Assembly: GCA_034429195.1 (NCBI GenBank)
Contig: DAOUGQ010000007.1
Span: 248,001-312,000 of the forward strand
Source of the DNA: UBA4782 sp034429195
GTDB taxonomy: Bacteria; Chloroflexota; Anaerolineae; Anaerolineales; Anaerolineaceae
Length of the DNA stretch: 64,000 bases
Direction of reading: 5' to 3'
The position numbers were made by a program, and so were the translations under genes. Every line of letters starts with the position of its first letter. Position 1 is the first letter of the stretch. Below the pieces are notes generated by a model that had not been told where the DNA came from, ran no database searches, and was given only the letters and a program-made list of their open reading frames with translations. Shown piece after piece: positions 53,001 through 64,000 of the stretch.

Positions 53001-56000
53001 CGAACGGGGAGCGACGGGTGCAATTTGAAGAACAGACAATTTGGGTAAAGTATTTCAATCCACGCTCCCGAACGGGGAGCGACAATGAGTAGCGGATCAT
53101 GTATCTATCAGGATGAATTTCAATCCACGCTCCCGAACGGGGAGCGACGATCATTGCGTCACCTCCACAATCTTCCCGTGCTCATTTCAATCCACGCTCC
53201 CGAACGGGGAGCGACCAGATCGCCCATTGTGAAACCCGGTACACTGATATTTCAATCCACGCTCCCGAACGGGGAGCGACGTTTACTGGGTCATTTATGG
53301 GATTGCGACGCGAGATTTCAATCCACGCTCCCGAACGGGGAGCGACTCTAGACGAAAACAGTAACGGAAAGGAATAAAACATTTCAATCCACGCTCCCGA
53401 ACGGGGAGCGACGTGCACACAAACAAGCATCACCAGTGGATAATTGATTTCAATCCACGCTCCCGAACGGGGAGCGACTACGTTCAATGGTACAGATGCC
53501 GCTGCGTTAGCATTTCAATCCACGCTCCCGAACGGGGAGCGACAGCGCCCCCAACGGTAAATACTGCTGATAACCGATATTTCAATCCACGCTCCCGAAC
53601 GGGGAGCGACCCAGCGGAAAATGGCATGACCTATACCCCTCGTGATTTCAATCCACGCTCCCGAACGGGGAGCGACGTCGCGGTAAGACGGTGGGATTTT
53701 GCGGCTACGGATTTCAATCCACGCTCCCGAACGGGGAGCGACTACTGGCGATTAACTGGTAATTCCTATTGGTTCTTATTTCAATCCACGCTCCCGAACG
53801 GGGAGCGACTGCAATTCCGCTCGCTGTGAGTGCAGCGGTATCAAATTTCAATCCACGCTCCCGAACGGGGAGCGACACAGCGACAGGTGGATGCATGGCT
53901 GAGTTTTCTCATTTCAATCCACGCTCCCGAACGGGGAGCGACGTGGGTGATCCCAGTACCGTTAGCTTGGTATATATTTCAATCCACGCTCCCGAACGGG
54001 GAGCGACGCGTGAACCAGTCTACTGTGCAGCGAAGATTAGAATTTCAATCCACGCTCCCGAACGGGGAGCGACGAGCGACATCGAGCCGGACATTCTGGA
54101 GATCAATATTTCAATCCACGCTCCCGAACGGGGAGCGACGTTTCTTTTGATCGGCAATCCATCGTCCGAAAGAATTTCAATCCACGCTCCCGAACGGGGA
54201 GCGACAGAAGGACGGGTATATCCACTGGACTATAAAGGATTTCAATCCACGCTCCCGAACGGGGAGCGACAAATTATTCATGTCAACTTTCCACTACAAT
54301 CCATTTCAATCCACGCTCCCGAACGGGGAGCGACCACGCGCCTGAAAGTATTGGAGGATTACAAGGAAATTTCAATCCACGCTCCCGAACGGGGAGCGAC
54401 TGTATCAAATGACTGTCCCTCAGCAATATTTCCGCATTTCAATCCACGCTCCCGAACGGGGAGCGACAACGGAAGCATTCCGCACGCGGAGACGGGGGTT
54501 CATTTCAATCCACGCTCCCGAACGGGGAGCGACACCAACCGTGAGGTTGGCGTAGAACCAAAGATTGAAATTTCAATCCACGCTCCCGAACGGGGAGCGA
54601 CTTGAAGAACCTATCAAGGCGAAGGTCTTTTACAAATTTCAATCCACGCTCCCGAACGGGGAGCGACCGGAACAGTGGCACCACTGCCTGTTGAGACGGA
54701 GCATTTCAATCCACGCTCCCGAACGGGGAGCGACAGCACGTGAAATAATTACGCATTGCAACTGTGACATTTCAATCCACGCTCCCGAACGGGGAGCGAC
54801 GACACGAGCGGAACCTATCTCCGCAATTGCAGAATTTCAATCCACGCTCCCGAACGGGGAGCGACGCAGGATCGCGAGACTACTATCAGGGCAAACAGAA
54901 TTTCAATCCACGCTCCCGAACGGGGAGCGACCAGCGAGGGCAGTCCAAGTTACGTCTGTTGCATCATTTCAATCCACGCTCCCGAACGGGGAGCGACACA
55001 GGAAGCATCGGGACAGTTGCGAGGAGTGTGCATTTCAATCCACGCTCCCGAACGGGGAGCGACGCGAAATGGGAGGCATGGAAAGGGGGCAAATTTATTT
55101 CAATCCACGCTCCCGAACGGGGAGCGACCAACGAAAAAGGTTGCAATTTTATTCATAGAGATATTTCAATCCACGCTCCCGAACGGGGAGCGACGCTTTA
55201 GCTGATTTTACAGCCTCATTGAGGCTTTCATTTCAATCCACGCTCCCGAACGGGGAGCGACTCCAGCGCATCAAGGGCATGGCGGATATGAGTGCATTTC
55301 AATCCACGCTCCCGAACGGGGAGCGACCATGACGTGCTGGGAAGATGAGCGCGATACCATCATTTCAATCCACGCTCCCGAACGGGGAGCGACTCGCGCT
55401 CTTTACGACCTTTTCAATCTCTGCGCCAATTTCAATCCACGCTCCCGAACGGGGAGCGACGTGACCGGATTGCTCCGGTTTCGCGTACTATTTGCATTTC
55501 AATCCACGCTCCCGAACGGGGAGCGACTAGCGCTGGGTCAGCTTGTCCATCTTTTCTCGCTCATTTCAATCCACGCTCCCGAACGGGGAGCGACATATGA
55601 GCGCCTTATAGCTGTTACCGTCCCAGGCATTTCAATCCACGCTCCCGAACGGGGAGCGACCACAGCACGCAGCCAAGTTATTCAAACGAGCTAAGATTTC
55701 AATCCACGCTCCCGAACGGGGAGCGACCTGCTCGTAGCGATGAGGTATACGGGCAGATGAATTTCAATCCACGCTCCCGAACGGGGAGCGACATACAAGG
55801 GCAAGGTTGCCTGCTTCCCATCCTGGATTTCAATCCACGCTCCCGAACGGGGAGCGACCGTATGGACGCGTATAAACAGTTACTATACGAGATATTTCAA
55901 TCCACGCTCCCGAACGGGGAGCGACCTTGACGGTGTCGGCTCCGGCTGTCTGATCCACATTTCAATCCACGCTCCCGAACGGGGAGCGACCGCGTGATGG

Positions 56001-59000
56001 TGCATTGGCTTACGACGCGGAATTTCAATCCACGCTCCCGAACGGGGAGCGACTCGTTTATCCGCCGTTTTATGCCGGAGATTATGAATTTCAATCCACG
56101 CTCCCGAACGGGGAGCGACCTAAGTCCTCTAATGCCTTGATCAGGCTTTGTATTTCAATCCACGCTCCCGAACGGGGAGCGACCATGTCCTAGAGATATT
56201 TACGACCTGCTAGGCTACATTTCAATCCACGCTCCCGAACGGGGAGCGACGATAGGCTTTTTCCTGTCCCGGGCACGCCAACCAATTTCAATCCACGCTC
56301 CCGAACGGGGAGCGACAAGTTAAGCATTACCTTCTAGTTAATGTCAACCTCATTTCAATCCACGCTCCCGAACGGGGAGCGACGCTTTCGGACTGCCCTA
56401 CCAGCCCGCCCATGAGCATTTCAATCCACGCTCCCGAACGGGGAGCGACCATGATCTGTTGCACTGCTGGTGGTATTGATCCGTATTTCAATCCACGCTC
56501 CCGAACGGGGAGCGACTTTCAAGGTTCTTTGCGTCCGCGCCTGCCGGGAGGATTTCAATCCACGCTCCCGAACGGGGAGCGACCAGGTTGCATTGATAAT
56601 CTCTTCGGCATCATCCGATTTCAATCCACGCTCCCGAACGGGGAGCGACCTGGGACATTCACGCAGGGCGTGTAATGCTCTACATTTCAATCCACGCTCC
56701 CGAACGGGGAGCGACGTGGACGAAGCGCCAGGCGCAATGTGGACGAGGGATTTCAATCCACGCTCCCGAACGGGGAGCGACACGAAGTCGGCAACATCTC
56801 CGTTATAGTAGCCTTATTTCAATCCACGCTCCCGAACGGGGAGCGACGGAATTGATCGCCCCTCATCGATCCAATCGAAAATTTCAATCCACGCTCCCGA
56901 ACGGGGAGCGACAGGGTCAGGGCAAGCATGGTTTGACAAGCAGCCCATTTCAATCCACGCTCCCGAACGGGGAGCGACGTCTTGTCCTCTGGCTTGTCCC
57001 AATAATCAGCAAATTTCAATCCACGCTCCCGAACGGGGAGCGACCACGTTGTCTATATTGGCGAGAATGGTATCAAGCCATTTCAATCCACGCTCCCGAA
57101 CGGGGAGCGACGAGATGATGAGCGGTGGGCGCGCTGAAACAGGAGATTTCAATCCACGCTCCCGAACGGGGAGCGACTGTAGATGGATATGACTGGTCAG
57201 CATATACGTTGATTTCAATCCACGCTCCCGAACGGGGAGCGACCGCAGCAATGGCACAGCTTGCAGCGTGCCAAGTGATTTCAATCCACGCTCCCGAACG
57301 GGGAGCGACCGGGAGCTTCTACTTGCCCCTTCTTCGGGTAGACATTTCAATCCACGCTCCCGAACGGGGAGCGACCCCAACCAACCCGGCGAATGCAAAC
57401 CAGGCAGAGAATTTCAATCCACGCTCCCGAACGGGGAGCGACATTCGCGGATCCCATTACCGATGGCGATTGGGATATTTCAATCCACGCTCCCGAACGG
57501 GGAGCGACATGGCAGCGTACCCGTCACGCAAGATCGAGGATCTATTTCAATCCACGCTCCCGAACGGGGAGCGACTAGTCAGCGTGAGATGGAGTTTCTT
57601 GCAGGTAGATTTCAATCCACGCTCCCGAACGGGGAGCGACTGACCAGGTAGATACCTCTACTGAGGATAAACCAATTTCAATCCACGCTCCCGAACGGGG
57701 AGCGACACTTTTAACAGATAGTGACGTTTTACTATTTATTATTTCAATCCACGCTCCCGAACGGGGAGCGACGGATGCACCTGGCACAGTGATAGTCCTT
57801 GACCCTATTTCAATCCACGCTCCCGAACGGGGAGCGACAACAGACAATTTGGGTAGAGTCAAACACATTGGCATTTCAATCCACGCTCCCGAACGGGGAG
57901 CGACCTGTCATTCAGCTCCTGTAGCTGTTATAACGATAATTTCAATCCACGCTCCCGAACGGGGAGCGACACGGTGGCAACGGATCACACTGGGACGGTT
58001 GTGCAATTTCAATCCACGCTCCCGAACGGGGAGCGACATGTTACCTTCAGATATTGACGTTAACATGCAATATTTCAATCCACGCTCCCGAACGGGGAGC
58101 GACACGGGACGCTGAGATTAACATTAGTGCGGAGGATTTCAATCCACGCTCCCGAACGGGGAGCGACTGCTTCGCTCGCCCACTGCAACGGGCTGCCCTG
58201 TATTTCAATCCACGCTCCCGAACGGGGAGCGACTCGCTTCTTCGTCCTGTTTGACAAGCGCATCACATTTCAATCCACGCTCCCGAACGGGGAGCGACTC
58301 CCTTGGGGAGGCTAGCGTAAGGAGAAACGTGAATTTCAATCCACGCTCCCGAACGGGGAGCGACTATTCCAGACATTCCTGCGGTTTGGTCTGATGATAT
58401 TTCAATCCACGCTCCCGAACGGGGAGCGACTTCAATTGCTCGCCCGCTGGTAACATCGTCAGTCGTATTTCAATCCACGCTCCCGAACGGGGAGCGACAC
58501 CGTTTAGCTCGATCAACAGGTCGGGGGGAACATTTCAATCCACGCTCCCGAACGGGGAGCGACACTATGTCCTGAATGTAGTGAGATATACGGTGACATT
58601 TCAATCCACGCTCCCGAACGGGGAGCGACGGCTTATGCAGACGCACTGGCACGCAGAGCGGAAGAATTTCAATCCACGCTCCCGAACGGGGAGCGACTGT
58701 ATAGTTCCGAAATAGCGGTAATGTCACCAGAATTTCAATCCACGCTCCCGAACGGGGAGCGACACATTACGAGTGTCTTTGTTGGCACTGGAGCTGATAT
58801 TTCAATCCACGCTCCCGAACGGGGAGCGACATGATGTTGCTACTATTGCAGTGAGGGCAGCTATTTCAATCCACGCTCCCGAACGGGGAGCGACTTGCTG
58901 CTGTGCTGGGTGCGATAGGGATAAGCAAATATTTCAATCCACGCTCCCGAACGGGGAGCGACAGCGTGCGGGTTAGACCTTACTGTTTGTAAGATTATTT

Positions 59001-60999
59001 CAATCCACGCTCCCGAACGGGGAGCGACGTGAACATCCCACCTACCGCAGCAGTACCGCTGGATTTCAATCCACGCTCCCGAACGGGGAGCGACACCACC
59101 CCAAAAAGTACCCCTGTACGGCAACAGATTTCAATCCACGCTCCCGAACGGGGAGCGACCATAAAACACGAAATTACAGGAGCTGAATGACAGATTTCAA
59201 TCCACGCTCCCGAACGGGGAGCGACGCTGTCAAGGGCTTCGCAAGGTGTCCAGGCTGATATTTCAATCCACGCTCCCGAACGGGGAGCGACGATATGCGC
59301 CAACACGTTTGACGAGGCGGTGGAGATTTCAATCCACGCTCCCGAACGGGGAGCGACTGGGGGTTGGATGGCGGACTGTTAGGATTTATGGATTTCAATC
59401 CACGCTCCCGAACGGGGAGCGACATGACAATTTCACGTACGACTACGCAACTTTGTATATTTCAATCCACGCTCCCGAACGGGGAGCGACCATGATACGC
59501 TGCAGTTCTGTTGATCTCTGCTCATTTCAATCCACGCTCCCGAACGGGGAGCGACTTGAAGACGTGATGCATTTACGAGCGTACAGCGCGATTTCAATCC
59601 ACGCTCCCGAACGGGGAGCGACGATCGAAATCTGGCACTGACACAGATGTTGCTGGAATTTCAATCCACGCTCCCGAACGGGGAGCGACTCAGGGTTACG
59701 ACGGAGTATTCCTGGGTTTGCGTATTTCAATCCACGCTCCCGAACGGGGAGCGACCGATATGTTGATCGAGTTAAACCGGAGGCTGTTGATTTCAATCCA
59801 CGCTCCCGAACGGGGAGCGACCCCGTTATCGGCTATGGCTGCGACCGACAAAGCTATTTCAATCCACGCTCCCGAACGGGGAGCGACAAGGTGAGTAATG
59901 CCTGACTCGATCTATGATCTATTTCAATCCACGCTCCCGAACGGGGAGCGACGTTCTGCTGCCAGTCAGATGGTGCGGGAGTATGGATTTCAATCCACGC
60001 TCCCGAACGGGGAGCGACACCAACTTTGGTTACATTGGATGACGCTACGCTATTTCAATCCACGCTCCCGAACGGGGAGCGACATATCGGCACAAGCGCA
60101 ACAACAAACGATTCGATATTTCAATCCACGCTCCCGAACGGGGAGCGACCAGTAAGCGAGGATCGTGGTTTCACCGAGGATGAATTTCAATCCACGCTCC
60201 CGAACGGGGAGCGACCCGCAACCTCGGCGGTGGTTAGAAATCCTGGCATTTCAATCCACGCTCCCGAACGGGGAGCGACAAGTAAAAGATATCCCTGGTC
60301 TGATGACCAGTGAGATTTCAATCCACGCTCCCGAACGGGGAGCGACCCTGCCAGTCAAATACTCCGAATCCCGTGGGTTATTTCAATCCACGCTCCCGAA
60401 CGGGGAGCGACGGCAACAACCCTCTGCACAGAATGTTGGAAGGAGATTTCAATCCACGCTCCCGAACGGGGAGCGACTACACGCGGAATTCTTTGTGGGT
60501 ACCACTGATATTTCAATCCACGCTCCCGAACGGGGAGCGACGTTGAGCGAGCCGGTACGATGATCGCTTTCAGATTTCAATCCACGCTCCCGAACGGGGA
60601 GCGACCTTGCAGCGTGCCAGGTGGACAAACTTTATTTATTTCAATCCACGCTCCCGAACGGGGAGCGACACTCGCGTGATGCACGGTTACGAGTGGATGT
60701 GGCATTTCAATCCACGCTCCCGAACGGGGAGCGACTGCGCCACGTCCACAGTACCAGGCTGTCAGGGGTATTTCAATCCACGCTCCCGAACGGGGAGCGA
60801 CTGTACTCGGTGGGTATGACGCAGGCGGAAATAGCTATTTCAATCCACGCTCCCGAACGGGGAGCGACGGTATCGAGAGTGCTCAAGGGCATCCCACACG
60901 AGCATTTCAATCCACGCTCCCGAACGGGGAGCGACATCGAGAGTGCTCAAGGGCATCCCACACGAGCATTTCAATCCACGCTCCCGAACGGGGAGCGAC
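50016..60999 (-). CRISPR. Type I-C CRISPR array, about 167 repeats and 166 spacers
   Basis: A 32-bp repeat, ATTTCAATCCACGCTCCC then GAACGGGGAGCGAC on the plus strand, recurs about every 66 bp. By hand count there are 167 copies from 50016-50047 to 60968-60999, and I read every copy as identical. Spacers are 32-36 bp. On the minus strand the repeat starts GTCGCTCCCC, folds with the 7-bp stem CGCTCCC/GGGAGCG and ends in the 11-base tag TGGATTGAAAT, the form Cas5c/d processing leaves in type I-C crRNAs. The leader is on the high-coordinate side next to cas2, so spacers near 61 kb are newest and those near 50 kb oldest. Several spacers are duplicated or overlap on their targets (see findings). 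Long open frames across the array are by-products of a stop-free repeat. Confidence 0.97.
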
Positions 61000-61166
61000 T
61001 GCACTATATGGGCACTTCCTTTCCTATACCCCTATATTTGGGGGTTATGTAATTAATTGTTCTCTATATTCTCCTTTTTCCTAATAGTTTTATCTTTTTG
61101 AACTAGGTTTTTGTCTCTTTTTCCTGCGAACCTCCCGGTAATTCTCTGTTCACTTGGGGTTCGCAC
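61000..61166 (-). promoter_or_regulatory. CRISPR leader with palindrome next to cas2
   Basis: 167 bp between the newest repeat and the cas2 stop codon. It is AT- and purine-rich on the minus strand, as expected for the promoter and integration-guiding leader. TGCGAACC (61125-61132) and GGTTCGCA (61158-61165) form an 8-bp inverted repeat directly after cas2, and ACCCC/GGGGT around ATATTTG-like sequence near 61050 forms a small hairpin close to the first repeat. A GCGAACC palindrome at this position is, as I recall it, common in type I-C loci. Confidence 0.75.
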
Positions 61167-61457
61167 CTACACCACCAGAGTCCCCTCCAGGTCTATCCCC
61201 GGTTTTGCTCCGATATGTTCTACACGTTTTCGCCATTCATCACCGAGAAAATAGAACCGCAGGCTATCTTTTTCTACATCAATAATCTTTGTTAACTTGC
61301 TCTGGATCACCAGTAATTGTGTAGGATCAATAATACACTCAAACACCGAATTTTGCACGCGCTGCCCATAATTCTGACACTCTTTTGCCACTTTGTGCAA
61401 CCGCTTTTTCCCCTCTTTCGTTTCAGTATTCACATCGTATGTGATTAGAACCATCAT
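61167..61457 (-). CDS. cas2: CRISPR-associated endonuclease Cas2
   Basis: 96 aa with GGAGG before the ATG. The N-terminal strand MVLITYDVNTETKEGKKRLH carries the conserved first-strand Asp, and NYGQRVQNSVFECIIDPTQL is the conserved second part of the ferredoxin-like fold. Cas2 dimers join two Cas1 dimers in the spacer integration complex. It ends 168 bp from the newest repeat and begins 9 bp after cas1. Confidence 0.95.
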   Translation of the reverse strand: MMVLITYDVNTETKEGKKRLHKVAKECQNYGQRVQNSVFECIIDPTQLLVIQSKLTKIIDVEKDSLRFYFLGDEWRKRVEHIGAKPGIDLEGTLVV

Positions 61458-61466
61458 ACTTCCTCC

Positions 61467-62498
61467 CTAGCTCCAAAAGAATGGCGGGTATGCATCCAGG
61501 TCACCGCGCAGATAACGAGATAGCAGAAGCGCCTGAACATAAGGGATCAAGCCAAATTTTATCCGTTCTTTAAGAAAAGGATGCTCTATTTCTTCGTTCT
61601 TCCTCTCTTGCCAGGCATTTAATACCAGTTTTCTGGTGTCATCGTCCATGATGACCCCACCACTTTCTTTTGTTGTAAAGCCAGAACCTGATATTTGTTT
61701 GCGATTGATCAGAGATAGAGCCAGCCGATCTACGAATACTGGGCGCAATTCTTCTATCAGATCAAGAGAAAGTGAGGGACGCCCTGGTCTATCCTGATGC
61801 AAGAATCCAACATAGGGATCCAACCCAACAGTCTCGAGCGCTGATGATGTTTCATTGGTCAGAATCGTGTACAGGAATGACAGCAGTGCATTGACATTAT
61901 CCAGCGGCGGGCGTCGATTGCGTTCTTTGAAATAGAAGGCATCCTTTTGTTGCAGGATCATTTGATCAAAGACACCAAAATACAATTTGGCAGCGCTGCC
62001 TTCAACTCCCATCAACTCTTCCTGCGAATGGCATTCGGGTAGTACTTTCATTGACTCTTTTAATTTTTGGGAAATACTTTTTAATGAATCTGCATCCAGC
62101 AGCATGGCATGGTCACGCACAGCACGGTCAAGCACTTTTCGGCAATTGTATAGTTTGCCCATCAAGAAAGAGGATGAGATTAGAATGCTCTTTTCTCTGC
62201 ATTCCGAATATGCATACTGGGTTTTTCTAAGCAGCACATTCCCTTTCACCTTTCCTGAAACACGTGCCAGGAACCTGCCATGAGGGGTTAAAAAGCACAA
62301 CCCAATGTTTCTTTCTGCACAGATGCCCATCAGAGCCGGACTGGCACCCTGGTATCCAAAGCAAACTATATTTTCCAGATTGTGTAAAGGAAGCCGAACG
62401 GTTACATTTTCCTCCTTTTTTATAACAATGGTTTCCCCCTCAAGTGAAAGATAAGCGTCTGGGAAAGTTACATACAGAACATTGAGGAGTTTTTTCAT
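61467..62498 (-). CDS. cas1: CRISPR-associated integrase Cas1, type I-C
   Basis: 343 aa, typical of I-C Cas1. The N-terminal beta domain begins MKKLLNVLYVTFPDAYLSLE. Active-site metal ligands are the Glu in GVEGSAAKLYFGVFD and the His and Asp in LDPYVGFLHQDRPGRPSLSL then DLIEELRPVF. It integrates new spacers at the leader-proximal repeat. Its ATG overlaps the cas4 TGA by one base, so translation is coupled. Confidence 0.95.
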   Translation of the reverse strand: MKKLLNVLYVTFPDAYLSLEGETIVIKKEENVTVRLPLHNLENIVCFGYQGASPALMGICAERNIGLCFLTPHGRFLARVSGKVKGNVLLRKTQYAYSECREKSILISSSFLMGKLYNCRKVLDRAVRDHAMLLDADSLKSISQKLKESMKVLPECHSQEELMGVEGSAAKLYFGVFDQMILQQKDAFYFKERNRRPPLDNVNALLSFLYTILTNETSSALETVGLDPYVGFLHQDRPGRPSLSLDLIEELRPVFVDRLALSLINRKQISGSGFTTKESGGVIMDDDTRKLVLNAWQERKNEEIEHPFLKERIKFGLIPYVQALLLSRYLRGDLDAYPPFFWS

Positions 62499-63169
62499 CA
62501 GCTTTCATCCAAGTACATTTGGATATATTTTGTGGCAGGGATGACATTTTCCTGCAGCTTAGGCAGGCAGATATCGTTGATTGAACAGGATTTACACGCT
62601 TTGGAGGGTTTTACCTGTGGAGTGTATCCTTTTTCATAATAGGAGTGCATTTCCAGGGCGTACTTTTTCACCAGTGTTCTTAACATATCTGTCATGAGTA
62701 TTTCTTCACGGCGACGGATTTCGAAGTAATAGAGGTATGCCGAAGAGATGTTCACGGCGAGCATCTCTTCAAGGCAGATGACCTGAGCACAGAGTTGTAC
62801 CTCATCGCATTCATCCCATTTTGGTTTACCATGTTTATATTCCACTGGAACGGGTAAATACATGCCTTTACGATGAGGTAGCTGCACTCCCTCTGGTGAG
62901 GGGATGAATTCGACGACATCACACCTGCCGATCAAACCCAATTTATACGAGGCGATCGGCATGGAACGGGTGATGATCACCCCATCTCTTACTTCAGAGA
63001 AGTAGGGATCATCAGCCCGTTCGTGCATCTGTTTTCCTTCTACAGTCAGGACGTTTTCCTTCCACTGGTCTTCTACATGGATAAGCGCCCATTGCCGTCT
63101 GCAGAACGCAAAATGCTGGATGCCAGAAAGTTGCAAGAGTTCTTCAGAAGAGTATTCGGATCTATTCAT
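62498..63169 (-). CDS. cas4: CRISPR-associated exonuclease Cas4
   Basis: 223 aa. The first Fe-S cysteine is in SGIQHFAFCRRQWALIHVED; RecB-type nuclease residues are in GRCDVVEF and PVEYKHGKPK (the E-x-K part); and the C-terminal cysteines are in ACKSCSINDICLPKL. Cas4 trims prespacers and selects those with a PAM, fixing spacer orientation. It sits between cas7 and cas1, the standard I-C order, and starts 11 bp after the cas7 stop. Confidence 0.95.
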   Translation of the reverse strand: MNRSEYSSEELLQLSGIQHFAFCRRQWALIHVEDQWKENVLTVEGKQMHERADDPYFSEVRDGVIITRSMPIASYKLGLIGRCDVVEFIPSPEGVQLPHRKGMYLPVPVEYKHGKPKWDECDEVQLCAQVICLEEMLAVNISSAYLYYFEIRRREEILMTDMLRTLVKKYALEMHSYYEKGYTPQVKPSKACKSCSINDICLPKLQENVIPATKYIQMYLDES

Positions 63170-63180
63170 CCAAAAGAGTT

Positions 63181-64000
63181 TTATTCGCCATCGATCACTT
63201 CACATGCAAGACCTGGTAATGTATTCAGAACTATATCGTAATCTTCTATACCTTTGGGCTCATCAATACCAGGCTTGACAGCGATCTGCAATAGCCGGTG
63301 TACTTTAGCTGAGGAATACTGTCCATTTGGATTATTATGTTTCCACCAATATAGTTTGTTAACTTCCATGCTACCTTCTGGGCGTGCCGATGAAGCATCA
63401 TTACGGAACAGGGTTTTCAACGCTTCCTTGATATCTTCTGCATCTTCATCAGAGAAGCCCGTGTTCGAAGCAAGGTGTGGATTCATGCTACCATAAAATA
63501 CATATACCCCATGGTCTACACGATGCTTCATCCCCATCGTGTCCGAAGCCTTTTTCGTGCCATCGCCTTCACCGCTTACGCTCTTGGTGATCTGAATACT
63601 GGAAACACGATCGAGTACTGGAACCACTGAAAATGCGGGGTGAAGCGAAACAGGACCACGAATACCGATAGAAACACCAGAAGCATTGCCCGCTCCTCCG
63701 CTGAATGCAAAAACCTGTCCAAAAGCGCGCACATCTACCCATGTTGCACAGGCTGCAGTACGAAATGTGTTTTCATATTTTCTCTGCTCAGCGCTTAAAA
63801 CTCCTTCTGCGCGGGAACGAAGGCTTGGATAATCATCTACCCTCTTATCATCGGATTGAACAAAGATAGCTTTCTTCATATCCATCAGCCGGTTTCGAAT
63901 TTTTCGCTTTAAAGCAACATCAGAAATTTCACCATTTCCATCGTAGTCATACCGGGGGCGGTTGCCATTCAACGGATCACCATTGGGATTGGCATGTTTT
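63181..64000 (-). CDS. cas7: Cascade backbone protein Cas7 (Csd2), type I-C, 5' end outside window
   Basis: 273 codons are visible and the frame runs off the right edge; the last readable residues are KHANPNGDPLNGNRPRYDYD, the usual Csd2 N-terminal NPNGDP segment, so only about 15 residues are missing. Further signatures are GNGEISDVALKRKIRNRLMD, DVRAFGQVFAF and GIRGPVSLHPAFSV. Csd2 forms the backbone that wraps the crRNA in the I-C Cascade. The remaining effector genes (cas3, cas5, cas8c) are expected just beyond the window. Confidence 0.95.
   Translation of the reverse strand, partial: KHANPNGDPLNGNRPRYDYDGNGEISDVALKRKIRNRLMDMKKAIFVQSDDKRVDDYPSLRSRAEGVLSAEQRKYENTFRTAACATWVDVRAFGQVFAFSGGAGNASGVSIGIRGPVSLHPAFSVVPVLDRVSSIQITKSVSGEGDGTKKASDTMGMKHRVDHGVYVFYGSMNPHLASNTGFSDEDAEDIKEALKTLFRNDASSARPEGSMEVNKLYWWKHNNPNGQYSSAKVHRLLQIAVKPGIDEPKGIEDYDIVLNTLPGLACEVIDGE

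Noticed and set aside
50016..60999. Dozens of long open reading frames on both strands across the array, with repeating peptide strings
   Set aside because: The repeat has no stop codon in several frames, so translations only recite it. They have no ribosome sites and follow the 66-bp period exactly.
61000..61166. An extra partial spacer or repeat beyond the newest repeat
   Set aside because: No repeat sequence occurs after 60999; the region fits a leader.

Overview
The window reads as a chromosomal segment of a Chloroflexota bacterium, most likely an Anaerolineae relative. This is inferred from gene content and protein style (BMP-type nucleoside ABC transporter, paired ATP-grasp/GNAT genes, HEAT-repeat proteins, Eis-like acetyltransferase, type I-C CRISPR) and was not checked by any search. 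No rRNA is present. One tRNA, tRNA-Arg(GCG), is visible.

Layout. 0-6 kb (minus strand): 5' end of cutA, a possible glycosyltransferase-like protein, small membrane proteins, a beta-helix-like lipoprotein and an Eis-type acetyltransferase. 6.4-10.6 kb (plus): SnoaL-like protein, zinc alcohol dehydrogenase, phytoene/squalene synthase and a CrtI-type desaturase, which together look like a small isoprenoid/carotenoid cluster. 11-14.3 kb (minus): two HEAT-like proteins flanking oligoendopeptidase F. 14.4-23 kb (minus): a scavenging locus made of a BMP lipoprotein, a double ATPase, two permeases, an ADP-ribosylglycohydrolase-fold enzyme, an amidohydrolase and a GPH-family symporter. 23-34 kb: ATP-grasp/GNAT pair, 7TM-PAS-PAS-GAF-GGDEF diguanylate cyclase, ArsR-DUF2087 regulator, surE, tRNA-Arg, and a minus-strand run mrp-hutI-HD-IMPase-metallo-beta-lactamase.

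34-47 kb is accessory and decaying. It holds a prophage relic that looks like the 3' end of a MuF-type head gene with a candidate toxin C-terminus, a candidate immunity gene and holin-like genes. It also holds single genes (nucleotidyltransferase, GNATs, methyltransferase, DUF4256, HNH protein, Zn metallopeptidase, M23 lipoprotein) and at least three clear pseudogenes (isochorismatase, ankyrin, aminoglycoside-type nucleotidyltransferase), which I reconstructed by reading through stops and frameshifts.

49-64 kb is a type I-C CRISPR-Cas locus. cas7c (cut by the window end), cas4, cas1 and cas2 run on the minus strand towards a leader. The leader is followed by a very large array: 167 repeats of 32 bp by my hand count, all of which I read as identical, with 166 spacers. 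Newest spacers are at the high-coordinate end. Two features stand out. First, about 0.9 kb beyond the old end of the array lies a separate mini-array, one repeat with a single mismatch, a 34-bp spacer and a degenerate repeat, separated from the main array by a phage-repressor-like HTH gene and an ORF that runs into the array. Second, several spacer pairs overlap on their targets. In three of them the newer spacer reads across the PAM position of the older one and shows a triplet one base away from the TTC motif expected for type I-C, which fits repeated re-vaccination against escape variants.
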